From NCBI RefSeq assembly GCF_000282135.1, contig NZ_AKJW01000088.1, positions 1 through 64,000 of the forward strand: DNA of 64,000 nt, written 5' to 3'. Of the stretch, positions 37,982 through 46,981 are shown piece by piece (positions within the stretch are counted from its first letter, which is position 1; the number at the start of each line of letters is the position of its first letter). Position numbers and translations under genes: made by a program. The notes beneath the pieces were generated by a model that was not told where the DNA came from, searched no databases, and worked only from the letters and a program-made list of their open reading frames with translations. The stretch is from Herbaspirillum sp. CF444. GTDB taxonomy: Bacteria; Pseudomonadota; Gammaproteobacteria; Burkholderiales; Burkholderiaceae_D.

Positions 37982-38788
37982 GTGAGCATCCGCGAGCAAT
38001 TCAGAGCGACGACGAAAATCGACATCAAGGACGAGAACGCCGCCCTCAAACCCTTGTCCAGCGGCGACAAGGCCGCCGACAAATTGCAGGTCCAGGGCAT
38101 CGCCGCACAGATCGGCGAATTGCAGGCCACGCTGTACGCCGCCAACGACAGAAAAGTGCTGGTAGTGTTGCAAGGGATGGACACCAGCGGCAAGGATGGC
38201 GCCGTCAACGGCGTGTTCGGCGGCGTCAATCCGCAAGGGATACGCGTTGTCAGCTACAAGGCGCCCAGCACACTGGAAAAGCAGCACGACTATCTCTGGC
38301 GCATCCACCAGCAAGTGCCGAAACAGGGCGAGCTCACCGTCTTCAACCGCAGCCATTACGAAGACGTGCTGATCACGCGCGTGCACGACTGGATCGACGC
38401 CGCGGAATGCAAGCGCCGCTACGCGCACATCAACGACTTCGAGCGCATGCTCAGCGAGACCGGCACGGTCATCATGAAGTTCTTCCTGCACATCTCGAAA
38501 GAAGAGCAGCGCCTGCGCCTGCAGGAACGCGTCGACGACCCGACCAAGCACTGGAAATTCGAGATCCAGGACCTGGAGGAGCGCAAGAGCTGGGACGACT
38601 ATCAGAAGGTCTACAGCCAGGCGATCCAGGCCACCGACGCCGACCACGCGCCGTGGTACGTGATCCCGGCGAATTCCAAGACGCATCGCAACCTGGCGAT
38701 TGCAAACATCGTGCTGGAGACGCTGCAAGACATGAAGCTGGCCTATCCGCCGGCCAAGGAAGAACTCACCGGCCTCAAGGTCAAGTAA
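37982..38788 (+). CDS. ppk2: Polyphosphate kinase 2 family protein
   Basis: 268 residues; GTG start behind AAGGAGA. PPK2 enzymes phosphorylate nucleotides with polyphosphate. Walker A is GMDTSGKDG (65-73), the Walker B region is VFNRSHYEDVLITRVH (about 120-135), and FFLHISKEEQRLRLQER with DPTKHWKFEIQDLEERKSWDDY is the lid region. The single-domain length fits the short class. Whether it prefers NMP or NDP cannot be read. The SGNH gene begins 2 bp after its stop. Confidence 0.9.
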   Translation: MSIREQFRATTKIDIKDENAALKPLSSGDKAADKLQVQGIAAQIGELQATLYAANDRKVLVVLQGMDTSGKDGAVNGVFGGVNPQGIRVVSYKAPSTLEKQHDYLWRIHQQVPKQGELTVFNRSHYEDVLITRVHDWIDAAECKRRYAHINDFERMLSETGTVIMKFFLHISKEEQRLRLQERVDDPTKHWKFEIQDLEERKSWDDYQKVYSQAIQATDADHAPWYVIPANSKTHRNLAIANIVLETLQDMKLAYPPAKEELTGLKVK

Positions 38789-38790
38789 GC

Positions 38791-39561
38791 ATGCGACGCT
38801 GGCTGCCGGAGCTTCTTGCGCTGCCCTTGTTGCCCTGGCTGCTGGCGCAGGGCAGGCACACACGGCGCGTTACGCCGCGCATGCCGGAAGCGGCAGGCGA
38901 ACGTCATGGCATTTGTAGGCCTTCGCACATCGCATCGCCTGAAGCGCTTCCTTTTACGCTGCTCGCCATCGGCGAATCACCGGTCGCAGGTGTCGGCGTC
39001 GAGACGCAGGACCAGGCAATTACCGCGCAACTGGCGCACAAGCTGGCGACGCGATGGCAGCGCCCGGTAAGCTGGGCGGCTTTCGGCAAGAACGGCGCGA
39101 CGGTGTCGGACGCCCTTCGCGACGTGGCGCCGCAATTGCCGGACGAGAAAGTGAATGTGGTGCTGATCGCTTTTGGAGTGAACGACAGTACGGCTTTCCG
39201 CAGCAGCGCCCGCTATCGGCAGGATCTGGAGACGCTGGCGGATCAGGTGCGGCAGCGGCTGCGACCCGACTTGCTGGTGATCGCCGGCGTGCCGCCGCTG
39301 CATTTGTTCCCGGCCTTGCCGCAACCGTTGCGGCATGTCCTGGGGCTGAAGGCGAGCACGCTGAGTGCGGCGGCACAAGCGCTGGCGTCGACGACGCCGC
39401 AGACGATTTTCGTGCCGGTGCACAGCAATGCGCGCGACCGCTCCCTGATGGCCGTCGATGGATACCATCCGTCGGCGTCGGGCGTGGTTCTGTGGGCGGA
39501 GCAATTGGTTGCCGCCATCGATGATGGCTTGGACGGAAAAATCCATCGCAGGACAAACTGA
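38791..39561 (+). CDS. SGNH/GDSL-family hydrolase
   Basis: 256 residues. An N-terminal hydrophobic stretch (LPELLALPLLPWLLAQG) may be a signal anchor. Block I reads AIGESPVAG, with Glu where GDSL has Asp. AAFGKNGATVSDAL gives block II and VLIAFGVNDSTAFR the G-x-N-D block III. DGYHPSASG near the C-terminus gives the D-x-x-H pair. Likely an esterase or lipase; substrate unknown. The gene lies 2 bp after ppk2. Confidence 0.82.
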   Translation: MRRWLPELLALPLLPWLLAQGRHTRRVTPRMPEAAGERHGICRPSHIASPEALPFTLLAIGESPVAGVGVETQDQAITAQLAHKLATRWQRPVSWAAFGKNGATVSDALRDVAPQLPDEKVNVVLIAFGVNDSTAFRSSARYRQDLETLADQVRQRLRPDLLVIAGVPPLHLFPALPQPLRHVLGLKASTLSAAAQALASTTPQTIFVPVHSNARDRSLMAVDGYHPSASGVVLWAEQLVAAIDDGLDGKIHRRTN

Positions 39562-39666
39562 CAGGCGGTTTTGCAGAAGCCGCCCGGCGTCAGGCGGCTC
39601 CGTTGGCCCCGTTTGCGACGAAGCGGCGAATGATCCTTCACTCACCGCAACCGACTCAATATCAAC

Positions 39667-40449
39667 TCAATGCAGCCACTTGTTGACCATGCGATCATAA
39701 TCGCCGGTCGCTTTCAGCATGTGCATCCAGGCGTCGACGAATTCCTTGAACGCGACATCCGCGCGCGGCAGCATGAAGGCTTTCTCGGCAAACTGCAGGG
39801 GTTTGTCCGGATTGATCGGGCAAAGTTCTGGATGCAGCTTGGCCTGCCACAGTACTTCGCTGGCGTCGGTCACCATCACGTCGGCCTTGCCGTCGACAAT
39901 CTGCTGGAAGATCGTCACGTTGTCCGGATGCAAGACCAGTTGCGCCTGCTTGAAGTTGGCGCGCGCAAAACGTTCGTTGGTGCCACCCGGATTGAAGATC
40001 GCGCGCGTGGCCGGCTTGTCGATCATCTCCAGCGTCTGGAATTTGGCCGCATCCGCGCAGCGCACGATAGGCGCCTTGCCGTCCACCATGTGCGACACGG
40101 CAAACGAAGCCTTCTTCAGCCGATCCATCGTGACCGAGACGCCGCCCATGGCGATGTCGCATTTGGCGAGGAAGTCGTTCATCAGCGTCGGCCAGCCGGT
40201 CTTGACGAACTGCACTTCGACGCCGAGCGCCTTGCCCAGCGACTGCGCCAGATCGACGTCGATGCCTTCAAAGCTGTTGTCTGTCCTGAAATAAGTGAAC
40301 GGCTTGTAATCGCCGGTCATGCACACGCGCAGCTTGCCGTTCTTGAGCACCTCGTCCAGGCGGCTGCTTTCCACAACTTGCGCAGCTTGCGTTACGTGAA
40401 CAGACAGGCAAGCGCACAGCAAGCCAAATGCAATCAACCATTTCTTCAT
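39667..40449 (-). CDS. pheC: Periplasmic cyclohexadienyl (arogenate/prephenate) dehydratase, PheC type
   Basis: 260 residues with a signal peptide (MKKWLIAFGLLCACLSVHVTQA). It has the fold of a solute-binding protein, but the blocks LRVCMTGDYKPFTYF, INxGGTNE-like FNPGGTNERFARANFKQAQ, LHPDNVTIFQQIVDGKADVMVTDASE, HPELCPINPDKP and FAEKAFMLPR follow the Pseudomonas PheC pattern as I recall it. PheC dehydrates prephenate or arogenate in the periplasm. No ABC permease or ATPase gene adjoins it, which favours the enzyme over a transport role. A generic amino-acid-binding protein is the alternative. Confidence 0.78.
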   Translation of the reverse strand: MKKWLIAFGLLCACLSVHVTQAAQVVESSRLDEVLKNGKLRVCMTGDYKPFTYFRTDNSFEGIDVDLAQSLGKALGVEVQFVKTGWPTLMNDFLAKCDIAMGGVSVTMDRLKKASFAVSHMVDGKAPIVRCADAAKFQTLEMIDKPATRAIFNPGGTNERFARANFKQAQLVLHPDNVTIFQQIVDGKADVMVTDASEVLWQAKLHPELCPINPDKPLQFAEKAFMLPRADVAFKEFVDAWMHMLKATGDYDRMVNKWLH

Positions 40450-40612
40450 GTCATCCTCCTGATTATTTTATTGAGCGAAGACGATATCACGCAGGTTTCC
40501 CGCCATCAATCCACCGCGCCGAAATGATTGCGTCGGCGGGCGGTACGGAACATCTGATTTCCGGTTTGGGTGCGATAATAGCGGATTGCCGACTTGCTCC
40601 ACACGATCGCTC

Positions 40613-41692
40613 ATGTCTCAATTTGCTCCGCTGAAAAACGATACCTTCCTGCGCGCCTTGCTGCGTCAGCCTACCGATTACACGCCGCTGTGGCTGATGC
40701 GCCAGGCCGGCCGTTATTTGCCCGAGTACCGGGCCACGCGCGCGCGCGCCGGTTCGTTCCTGGGACTGGCGAAGAATCCCGACTACGCCACCGAGGTCAC
40801 GCTGCAACCGCTGGAGCGCTATCCGCTGGATGCGGCCATCCTGTTCTCGGACATCCTGACCGTGCCGGATGCCATGGGGCTGGGCTTGTACTTCGCCGAT
40901 GGCGAAGGTCCCAAGTTCGAGCGTCCGTTGCGTGACGAAAAAGCGGTCATGGCTTTGCAGGCGCCGCAGCTGGACAGCTTGCAGTACGTCTTCGATGCGG
41001 TGACGCAAATTCGTACCGAGCTCAATGGTCGCGTGCCGCTGATCGGCTTCTCCGGCAGCCCCTGGACGCTGGCGTGCTACATGGTGGAAGGCGGCGGCTC
41101 GGACGACTTCCGCACCGTCAAGACCATGCTCTACGATCGTCCGGATCTGATGCGTCACATCCTCAGGACCAACGCTGCCGCGGTGGCGGCCTATCTGAAT
41201 GCCCAGATCGACGCCGGTGCGCAGGCAGTGATGATCTTCGACACGTGGGGCGGTGCGTTGGCCGATGGCATTTACCAGGAATTTTCCCTGCAATACATGG
41301 CCGACGTCATGCGCCAGCTCAAGCGCGAGAAGGATGGCGTCGCCATTCCCGCGATCGTCTTTACCAAGGGCGGCGGCCTGTGGCTGGAACAGATCGCCGC
41401 GATCGGCGCCGATGCCGTCGGTCTCGACTGGACGGTCAATCTGGCCGATGCGCGCCGCCGGGTCGGCGACAAGGTTGCCTTGCAAGGCAACCTCGATCCC
41501 AACGTCCTGTTTGCCGGTCATGCGCAGATCGAGGCGGAAGTGCGCAAGTTGCTGACTTCGTTCGGCAAGCCGGCGGCCGGCAATGGCCATGTCTTCAACC
41601 TCGGGCACGGTATTTCGCAATTCACGCCGCCCGAAGCCGTGACCGTGCTGGTGGACGCTGTCCACAGTATCAGTCGGGAATTGCGCCAATAA
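40613..41692 (+). CDS. hemE: Uroporphyrinogen decarboxylase
   Basis: 359 residues. It has [20 protein letters not shown] (N-terminal signature), [16 protein letters not shown] and [21 protein letters not shown] (second signature). It decarboxylates uroporphyrinogen III to coproporphyrinogen III in haem synthesis. GATAAT at 40574-40579 with an upstream TG could be an extended -10. The gene is followed by the DnaA-box repeat region and priA. Confidence 0.96.
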   Translation: MSQFAPLKNDTFLRALLRQPTDYTPLWLMRQAGRYLPEYRATRARAGSFLGLAKNPDYATEVTLQPLERYPLDAAILFSDILTVPDAMGLGLYFADGEGPKFERPLRDEKAVMALQAPQLDSLQYVFDAVTQIRTELNGRVPLIGFSGSPWTLACYMVEGGGSDDFRTVKTMLYDRPDLMRHILRTNAAAVAAYLNAQIDAGAQAVMIFDTWGGALADGIYQEFSLQYMADVMRQLKREKDGVAIPAIVFTKGGGLWLEQIAAIGADAVGLDWTVNLADARRRVGDKVALQGNLDPNVLFAGHAQIEAEVRKLLTSFGKPAAGNGHVFNLGHGISQFTPPEAVTVLVDAVHSISRELRQ

Positions 41693-41767
41693 GGTGAAGA
41701 TTCCTGCGGGAAGCGGGAAATCTACCCGGGCGCATGCAAAAAGAGCGAATTTTAATAATTTGCCATC

Positions 41768-42025
41768 ACTTATGCACAAAGCAGGCGCTTTTTTTAGTAG
41801 GAATCATTCATATCCATATTTATAATTTGATGGATTTTGATTTCTCTCAAGTCATTGATTTTAAATGTGTTTATTTCTTGCATCGGTTTTGTGCAAACTA
41901 TCGAGACCCGCATGAAATGTGGGCCGCGGGGCTGTCAAGAGGGACTTGCCCACAAAGTTATCCACAGGATTTGTGGATAGTTGAAAAAGCACTTATGAAA
42001 CCGTGAGTTACGCATACTTTTCAAG
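41768..42025 (+). repeat. Origin-like repeat unit, copy A
   Basis: Order of elements shared with copy B: CTTATGCACAAA, AAGTC-A-TTGATTTTAAA, A-ACCCGC-type block, TGTCAAG, CACAAAGTTATCCACAG, TGTGGATAG-T-TGAAAAAG, TTATGAAACCGT-GAGTTA, CTTTTCA. Corresponding elements are offset 376-380 bp from copy B. Confidence 0.8.
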
Positions 42026-42147
42026 TTCTACTTGAGAAACATTCTAGAATTCCTGCGACCGTGTCAGGAGTTGCCTGACAAATTTTTCTTGACAGAAACT
42101 GGTGCGAACGATCTCGCTGCGATGCCGTTTCGGTGCGAAATATCGGG

Positions 42148-42401
42148 ACTTATGCACAAAATTGCTTTTGTGCGCGGCAATAATAAAAAATTAAAATTTT
42201 TTTTCAGGTTCTCGCCTGGCTTTTATAAGTCTTTGATTTTAAACAAACTAAATTTTGCTTTTGATTTAGGCAATTTATTGAAACCCGCGTCCAGACTGGC
42301 GAAAAACTTGTCAAGGCCGAGTTGTGCACAAAGTTATCCACAGCTTATGTGGATAGCTGAAAAAGTAGTTATGAAACCGTTAGTTAGGTCACCTTTTCAG
42401 G
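42148..42401 (+). repeat. Origin-like repeat unit, copy B
   Basis: Second copy, ending 15 bp before the priA start. The 8-bp inverted repeat TATCCACA/TGTGGATA is conserved in both copies, while its 5-base centre differs (GGATT in A, GCTTA here). That suggests selection on the paired boxes. Confidence 0.8.
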
Positions 42402-42416
42402 AATTACATTAAGTTC

Positions 42417-44453
42417 GTGGAACAACGCATACTTCAGATCGCACTCGATACCCCGCTTGACAGGATTTTCGACTATCGCTGGCGCGCCGGTGCTGACGAG
42501 GCCGAGCCGCAAGTCGGGCAACTGGCGATCGTGCCTTTCGGCCGGCGCGAAGTGGCGGGGTTGATCGTCGGGATGGCCGATCAGACCGATGTGCCGGCGG
42601 ACAAACTCAAGGATGTCATCGCCGTGCGCAGCCAGCTGTCGCCGTTGTCGGCGCAATGGCGGGCGTTGTGCAGTTTCGCCGCCGATTATTACCAGCGTCC
42701 TCTGGGCGAGGTCGCGCTTCCGGGCCTGCCCAAGAATCTGCGCATGCTCACCACGACCGCATTGGATCGGGCCCTGAAAAAGCTGGGCAAGCTGAGCGCC
42801 GGCCATGACGGCAGCCCCGTCAATACGCCGCAACTGAAACCCGAGCAGCAAGAGGCGGTCGACGCCATCGCCACGGCGCAGGGTTTTGCGCCGCTGCTGC
42901 TGTATGGCGTCACCGGCAGCGGCAAGACCGAGGTCTACCTGCAGGCGGCCGCGCGCATTCTGGCGCAAAGCGAAGCTGTCGGCGAGGTTGCACAGATCCT
43001 CGTGCTGGTGCCGGAAATCAACCTGACGCCGCAGCTTGAATCGAATATCCGCGCGCGTTTTCCCGGCGTGCACGTGGTCAGCCTGCACAGCGGCCTGGCC
43101 GAAGGCGAGCGCACGCTCAACTGGCTGGCGGCGCATCAGGGCCAGGCGCGCATCGTGCTCGGCACGCGCCTGGCGATCCTGTCCTCGCTGCCGCATCTCA
43201 AGCTGATCGTCATCGACGAAGAGCACGACCCGTCCTACAAGCAGCAGGAGGGCTTGCGCTATTCCGCGCGCGACCTGGCGGTGTGGCGCGCGCATCAACT
43301 GGGGATTCCGGTAGTGCTGGGCTCGGCCACGCCGTCGCTGGAAACCTGGCAGCACACGCAAGCCGGGCGCTATCGCAAACTGCAGCTGCGCGAACGCGCA
43401 GTGCGCGACGCCGTGCTGCCCACCGTGAAGATGATCGACATGGAGCGCGACCGCCCCAACGACGGCCTGACCTCTACGCTGGTCGCGGCGCTGAAGCTGC
43501 GCCTGGAGCGCGGCGAGCAGTCGCTGCTGTTCCTCAACCGGCGCGGCTATGCGCCGGTGCTCAATTGCGACGCCTGCGGCTGGATCAGCAACTGCATGCG
43601 CTGCACCTCGTTCATGGTGCTGCACAAACCGGAGCGGCGCCTGCGTTGCCACCATTGCAGCCTGGAACTGTATATTCCAAAAGCTTGTCCGACCTGCGGC
43701 AACGTTGACCTGCAGCCGCTGGGTCGCGGCACCCAGCGCGTCGAGGAAGGCTTGCAGGCGATGTTCCCCGAGGCGCGCGTCTTGCGCATCGATGCCGATT
43801 CGACCCGACTCAAGGGCGCGGCGCAGAACGCTTTCGACAGCGTGCATCGCGGCGAGGTGGACATCCTGATCGGCACGCAGATGGTCGCCAAGGGGCACGA
43901 CTTCAAACGCCTGACCCTGGTCGGCGTGATGAATCCGGACACGGCGTTGTTTTCGCATGACTACCGCGCCAGCGAGCGCCTGTTCGCGCAGCTCATGCAG
44001 GTTGCGGGCCGGGCCGGCCGCGCCGGGCAAAAAGAGGGCGGTTCTCCCAGCGAAGTGCTGATCCAGAGTCGCTATCCGCATCATCCCTTGTACGGCGCGG
44101 TGGCGGCGCACGACTATGACGGCTTTGCCACCCAGTTGCTGGAAGAACGCCAGCAGGCAGCGTTGCCGCCATTCATCTATCAGGCGCTGTTACGTGCCGA
44201 AGCCGCCGAAATCGATACCGCCCTGACCTTCCTGAAGGACGCGGCCGGTTGTCTGGAACATCCCGGCATCACCATCAACGATCCGATTCCCATGACCATG
44301 ACGCGCGTGGCCAATGTGGAACGCGCGCAATTGCTGATCGAATGCGCCTCGCGGCCGGCGCTGCAAGCCTTTCTGCGCGACTGGCTGGATGTGTTGCGGC
44401 AGATGAAGACGCGCGCCAAATGGTCGCTGGAAGTCGATCCAGTCGATATTTGA
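42417..44453 (+). CDS. priA: Primosomal protein N' (PriA helicase)
   Basis: 678 residues with a GTG start at 42417. The N-terminal DNA-binding domain (RILQIALDTPLDRIFDYRW, PFGRREVAGLIVGM) precedes the helicase. Walker A is GVTGSGKTEVYL (about 164-175), the DEAH-type box is IDEEHDPSYKQQEG (about 266-279), and the zinc-binding cysteines begin at CDACG (about 384), with NCMRC, RCHHC and CPTCG. QMVAKGHDFKRLTLVGV and QVAGRAGRAG are late helicase motifs. PriA restarts collapsed forks. The DnaA-box repeats end just upstream, so DnaA-linked control is plausible. Confidence 0.96.
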   Translation: MEQRILQIALDTPLDRIFDYRWRAGADEAEPQVGQLAIVPFGRREVAGLIVGMADQTDVPADKLKDVIAVRSQLSPLSAQWRALCSFAADYYQRPLGEVALPGLPKNLRMLTTTALDRALKKLGKLSAGHDGSPVNTPQLKPEQQEAVDAIATAQGFAPLLLYGVTGSGKTEVYLQAAARILAQSEAVGEVAQILVLVPEINLTPQLESNIRARFPGVHVVSLHSGLAEGERTLNWLAAHQGQARIVLGTRLAILSSLPHLKLIVIDEEHDPSYKQQEGLRYSARDLAVWRAHQLGIPVVLGSATPSLETWQHTQAGRYRKLQLRERAVRDAVLPTVKMIDMERDRPNDGLTSTLVAALKLRLERGEQSLLFLNRRGYAPVLNCDACGWISNCMRCTSFMVLHKPERRLRCHHCSLELYIPKACPTCGNVDLQPLGRGTQRVEEGLQAMFPEARVLRIDADSTRLKGAAQNAFDSVHRGEVDILIGTQMVAKGHDFKRLTLVGVMNPDTALFSHDYRASERLFAQLMQVAGRAGRAGQKEGGSPSEVLIQSRYPHHPLYGAVAAHDYDGFATQLLEERQQAALPPFIYQALLRAEAAEIDTALTFLKDAAGCLEHPGITINDPIPMTMTRVANVERAQLLIECASRPALQAFLRDWLDVLRQMKTRAKWSLEVDPVDI

Positions 44454-44589
44454 GCTGCTCCTCAACGCTCGTTCATCGCGCAAAACCCGCCGTATTTCCC
44501 GCAATCCCGCCGTTCGTCGCATGGCAATGGAAACGGCCGCCTGCGTTGCCTAGCATGGCGCCATTCCTTTCAATTCTTCAGGAGTTGCC

Positions 44590-45108
44590 ATGCCGTATCA
44601 AATCATCGTTCATACGCCCCTGTGGGTCTGGGCCATGCTGGCCTTTCTGGTCTATCGCGGCTGGTCGGCTGCCTCGGATCGCGAAGCGGCGATCATCAAG
44701 GTCGCGACGGTTCCGCTGCTGATGCTCGGCTTGTCGGGGCTCGGACTGTACGAGCTGGCGCATGCCGATGCACTGGCATTGGGCGCGGCTTTGCTGGCTG
44801 CCGTCGCCAGCGGTGCCGGCAGCTGGCGCGCCGCCGGCAAGGCCGGCACGGTCGCTTATCCGGAGCGTGGCACGGTCTTCATGCGCGGCAGCTGGTTTCC
44901 GATGCTGATGATGGTGGGCGTTTTTGTCGTCAAATATGCAATGGGCGTGTTGCGGGCGATGCATTCGCCGTACGTGCAGGACGCATCGGTGGTCGTCGTG
45001 GTCAGCCTGCTTTACGGCCTGTTTATCGGCGTTTCGGCAGGACGCATGTTGCGAATCTTGCATCTTTACCGGCAGGCGCAACTGCCGGCGGCGCGGTTAA
45101 GCGCATGA
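44590..45108 (+). CDS. Hypothetical membrane protein (DUF6622-like)
   Basis: 172 residues with about five membrane segments (LWVWAMLAFLVYRGW, PLLMLGLSGLGLYELA, ALALGAALLAAVASGAG, PMLMMVGVFVVKYAMGVLRAM, VVVVVSLLYGLFIGVSAGRML). TCAGGAGTTGCC precedes the ATG. The layout recalls the DUF6622 proteins common in Burkholderiales; this is from memory. No function is suggested by the neighbours priA and argS. Confidence 0.75.
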   Translation: MPYQIIVHTPLWVWAMLAFLVYRGWSAASDREAAIIKVATVPLLMLGLSGLGLYELAHADALALGAALLAAVASGAGSWRAAGKAGTVAYPERGTVFMRGSWFPMLMMVGVFVVKYAMGVLRAMHSPYVQDASVVVVVSLLYGLFIGVSAGRMLRILHLYRQAQLPAARLSA

Positions 45109-45145
45109 TCGCTTGCGTTTCCCTTTCGCCTTCCCTGAATACGCC

Positions 45146-45175
45146 TTCAATCTGAGCACGGCAAGCCGGTATAAT
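45146..45175 (+). promoter_or_regulatory. Candidate argS promoter
   Basis: Perfect -10 TATAAT at 45170-45175 and a poor -35 (TTCAAT, 45146-45151, 18-bp spacer). It is about 70 bp upstream of argS. Confidence 0.5.
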
Positions 45176-45245
45176 CCGGGGTTTATATATTCATCAATGT
45201 GCGGTGAGTGTGCTGTCAGCCTCGCCGCCGACCCCATCTGTTCCC

Positions 45246-46973
45246 ATGCTTGCTCAACAAAAACAACGCATCACCGAATTATTCCAGGCCGCGCTGGCGC
45301 CGCTGATCGCCGGCACCGACCTGACGCCGACCGTCACGCTGGAGCGTCCGCGCGACCCGTCGCACGGCGACATCGCCTGCAACCTGGCCATGCAACTGGC
45401 CAAACCGCTCAAGAAAAATCCGCGCGAACTGGCGCAGGCGCTGGTCGACGGCGTGCTGTCCCAGCCTGGCCGTGAAGAGCTGATTTCGTCGGCCGACATC
45501 GCCGGCCCCGGTTTCATCAACCTGCGCGTGGCCGACGCCGCCAAGCAGGCCGTCGTCAAGACCATCCTGGCCGAGGGCGCCGAATACGGCAAAAGCAAGG
45601 CCGGCGCCGGCAAGAAGGTGCTGGTCGAATTCGTCTCCGCCAATCCGACCGGCCCGCTGCACGTCGGCCACGGCCGCCAGGGCGCGCTCGGCGACGCCAT
45701 GTCGGCGCTGCTGCAATCGCAGGGCTACGACGTCTTGCGCGAGTTCTACTACAACGACGCCGGCGTGCAGATCGCCACGCTGGCCACGTCCGTGCAGGCG
45801 CGCGCCAAGGGCTTCAAGCCGGGCGACGCCGAGTGGCCGGAATCGGCCTACAACGGCGACTACATCGCCGACATCGCAGACGACTTCAAGGCAAAGAAAA
45901 CGGTTTCCGCCAGCGATGGCGAACCGGCCACCGCCAGCGGCGACGTCGAGGATATCGAATCGATCCGTCGTTTTGCCGTGGCCTATCTGCGCCGCGAGCA
46001 GGATCTGGATTTGCAGGCCTTCGGCGTCAAGTTCGACAACTACTATCTGGAATCTTCGCTCTACACCGAGGGCAAGGTGACTGCCGCCGTCGAGGCGCTG
46101 ATCAAGGCCGGCAAGACGTATGAGCTGGACGGCGCGCTGTGGCTCAGGACCACCGACTACGGCGACGACAAAGACCGCGTCATGAAAAAGACCGACGGCA
46201 CCTACACCTATTTCGTGCCCGACGTCGCCTATCACATCACCAAATGGCAGCGCGGCTACGGCAAGGTCATCAACGTCCAGGGCAGCGATCACCACGGCAC
46301 CATCGCGCGCGTGCGCGCCGGCCTGCAGGCGGCCAATGTCGGCATTCCGCAAGGCTATCCCGACTACGTGCTGCACAAGATGGTGACCGTGATGAAGAAC
46401 GGCGAAGAGGTGAAGATCTCCAAGCGCGCCGGTTCTTACGTCACCTTGCGCGACCTGATCGAATGGTCGAACGGTAGCGAAGCCGAGGCCGGCGATCTGA
46501 CCCGCGGAAGAGACGCCGTGCGCTTTTTCCTGATCTCGCGCAAGGCCGACAGCGAATTCGTGTTCGACGTCGACGTCGCGCTGACCCGTAACGACGAAAA
46601 CCCGGTCTACTACGTCCAGTACGCGCATGCGCGCATCTGCTCGGTGCTGGCGCAATGGGCCGGCGACGAAAGCACGCTGGACCAGGTCTCCGACCTGTCG
46701 CCGCTGACCGCTCCGCGCGAAGTCAGCCTGTTGGCCAAGCTGGCCGAATATCCGGAAGCGCTGGCGCATGCCCTGCAAGAGCTGGGGCCGCATCAGGTGG
46801 CTTTCTACCTGCGCGATCTGGCAGGCGAGTTGCATAGCTACTACAATGCAGAACGCGTGCTGGTCGACGACGTCCCCACCAAGATGGCGCGTCTGGCATT
46901 GATGAGCGCCACGCGCCAGGTGTTGCGCAATGGTCTGGCGCTGATCGGCGTATCCGCTCCGTCAAGAATGTAA
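45246..46973 (+). CDS. argS: Arginyl-tRNA synthetase
   Basis: 575 residues from ATG 45246. The HIGH-type motif is HVGH at 139-142 ([13 protein letters not shown]). The KMSKS-like loop is KISKR at 390-394 in [19 protein letters not shown], a form usual for ArgRS. The C-terminal anticodon-binding domain includes [13 protein letters not shown] and [14 protein letters not shown]. An upstream in-frame GTG at 45204 is open but the extension is not conserved in appearance. The SPOR gene follows after 8 bp. Confidence 0.96.
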   Translation: MLAQQKQRITELFQAALAPLIAGTDLTPTVTLERPRDPSHGDIACNLAMQLAKPLKKNPRELAQALVDGVLSQPGREELISSADIAGPGFINLRVADAAKQAVVKTILAEGAEYGKSKAGAGKKVLVEFVSANPTGPLHVGHGRQGALGDAMSALLQSQGYDVLREFYYNDAGVQIATLATSVQARAKGFKPGDAEWPESAYNGDYIADIADDFKAKKTVSASDGEPATASGDVEDIESIRRFAVAYLRREQDLDLQAFGVKFDNYYLESSLYTEGKVTAAVEALIKAGKTYELDGALWLRTTDYGDDKDRVMKKTDGTYTYFVPDVAYHITKWQRGYGKVINVQGSDHHGTIARVRAGLQAANVGIPQGYPDYVLHKMVTVMKNGEEVKISKRAGSYVTLRDLIEWSNGSEAEAGDLTRGRDAVRFFLISRKADSEFVFDVDVALTRNDENPVYYVQYAHARICSVLAQWAGDESTLDQVSDLSPLTAPREVSLLAKLAEYPEALAHALQELGPHQVAFYLRDLAGELHSYYNAERVLVDDVPTKMARLALMSATRQVLRNGLALIGVSAPSRM

Positions 46974-46981
46974 CCCTGCAG

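Larger units (their letters stand above)
41693..42416. other. AT-rich hemE-priA intergenic region with duplicated DnaA-box cluster (origin-like)
   Basis: 724 bp without a credible gene, visibly AT-rich in a GC-rich neighbourhood. It contains two diverged copies of one unit (41768-42025 and 42148-42401). The DnaA-box sequences are TTATGCACA at 41770-41778 and 42150-42158, TTATCCACA at 41958-41966 and 42334-42342, and TGTGGATAG (inverted box CTATCCACA) at 41972-41980 and 42348-42356. AT-rich runs (GATTTTGATTT, TTGATTTTAAA, AAATTAAAATTTTTTTT) lie between them. It could be a replication origin, a DnaA-titration or reactivation site, or DnaA control of priA. Confidence 0.75.

Noticed and set aside
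41734-42412. Two open frames (41734-42006 and 42032-42412) in the hemE-priA gap whose C-termini look alike
   Set aside because: The similarity comes from the underlying DNA repeats with DnaA boxes. The frames differ in phase, lack ribosome-binding sites and have no domain.
42384-44111. A 575-codon minus-strand frame opposite priA
   Set aside because: Antisense shadow of priA, which carries all helicase and zinc motifs.
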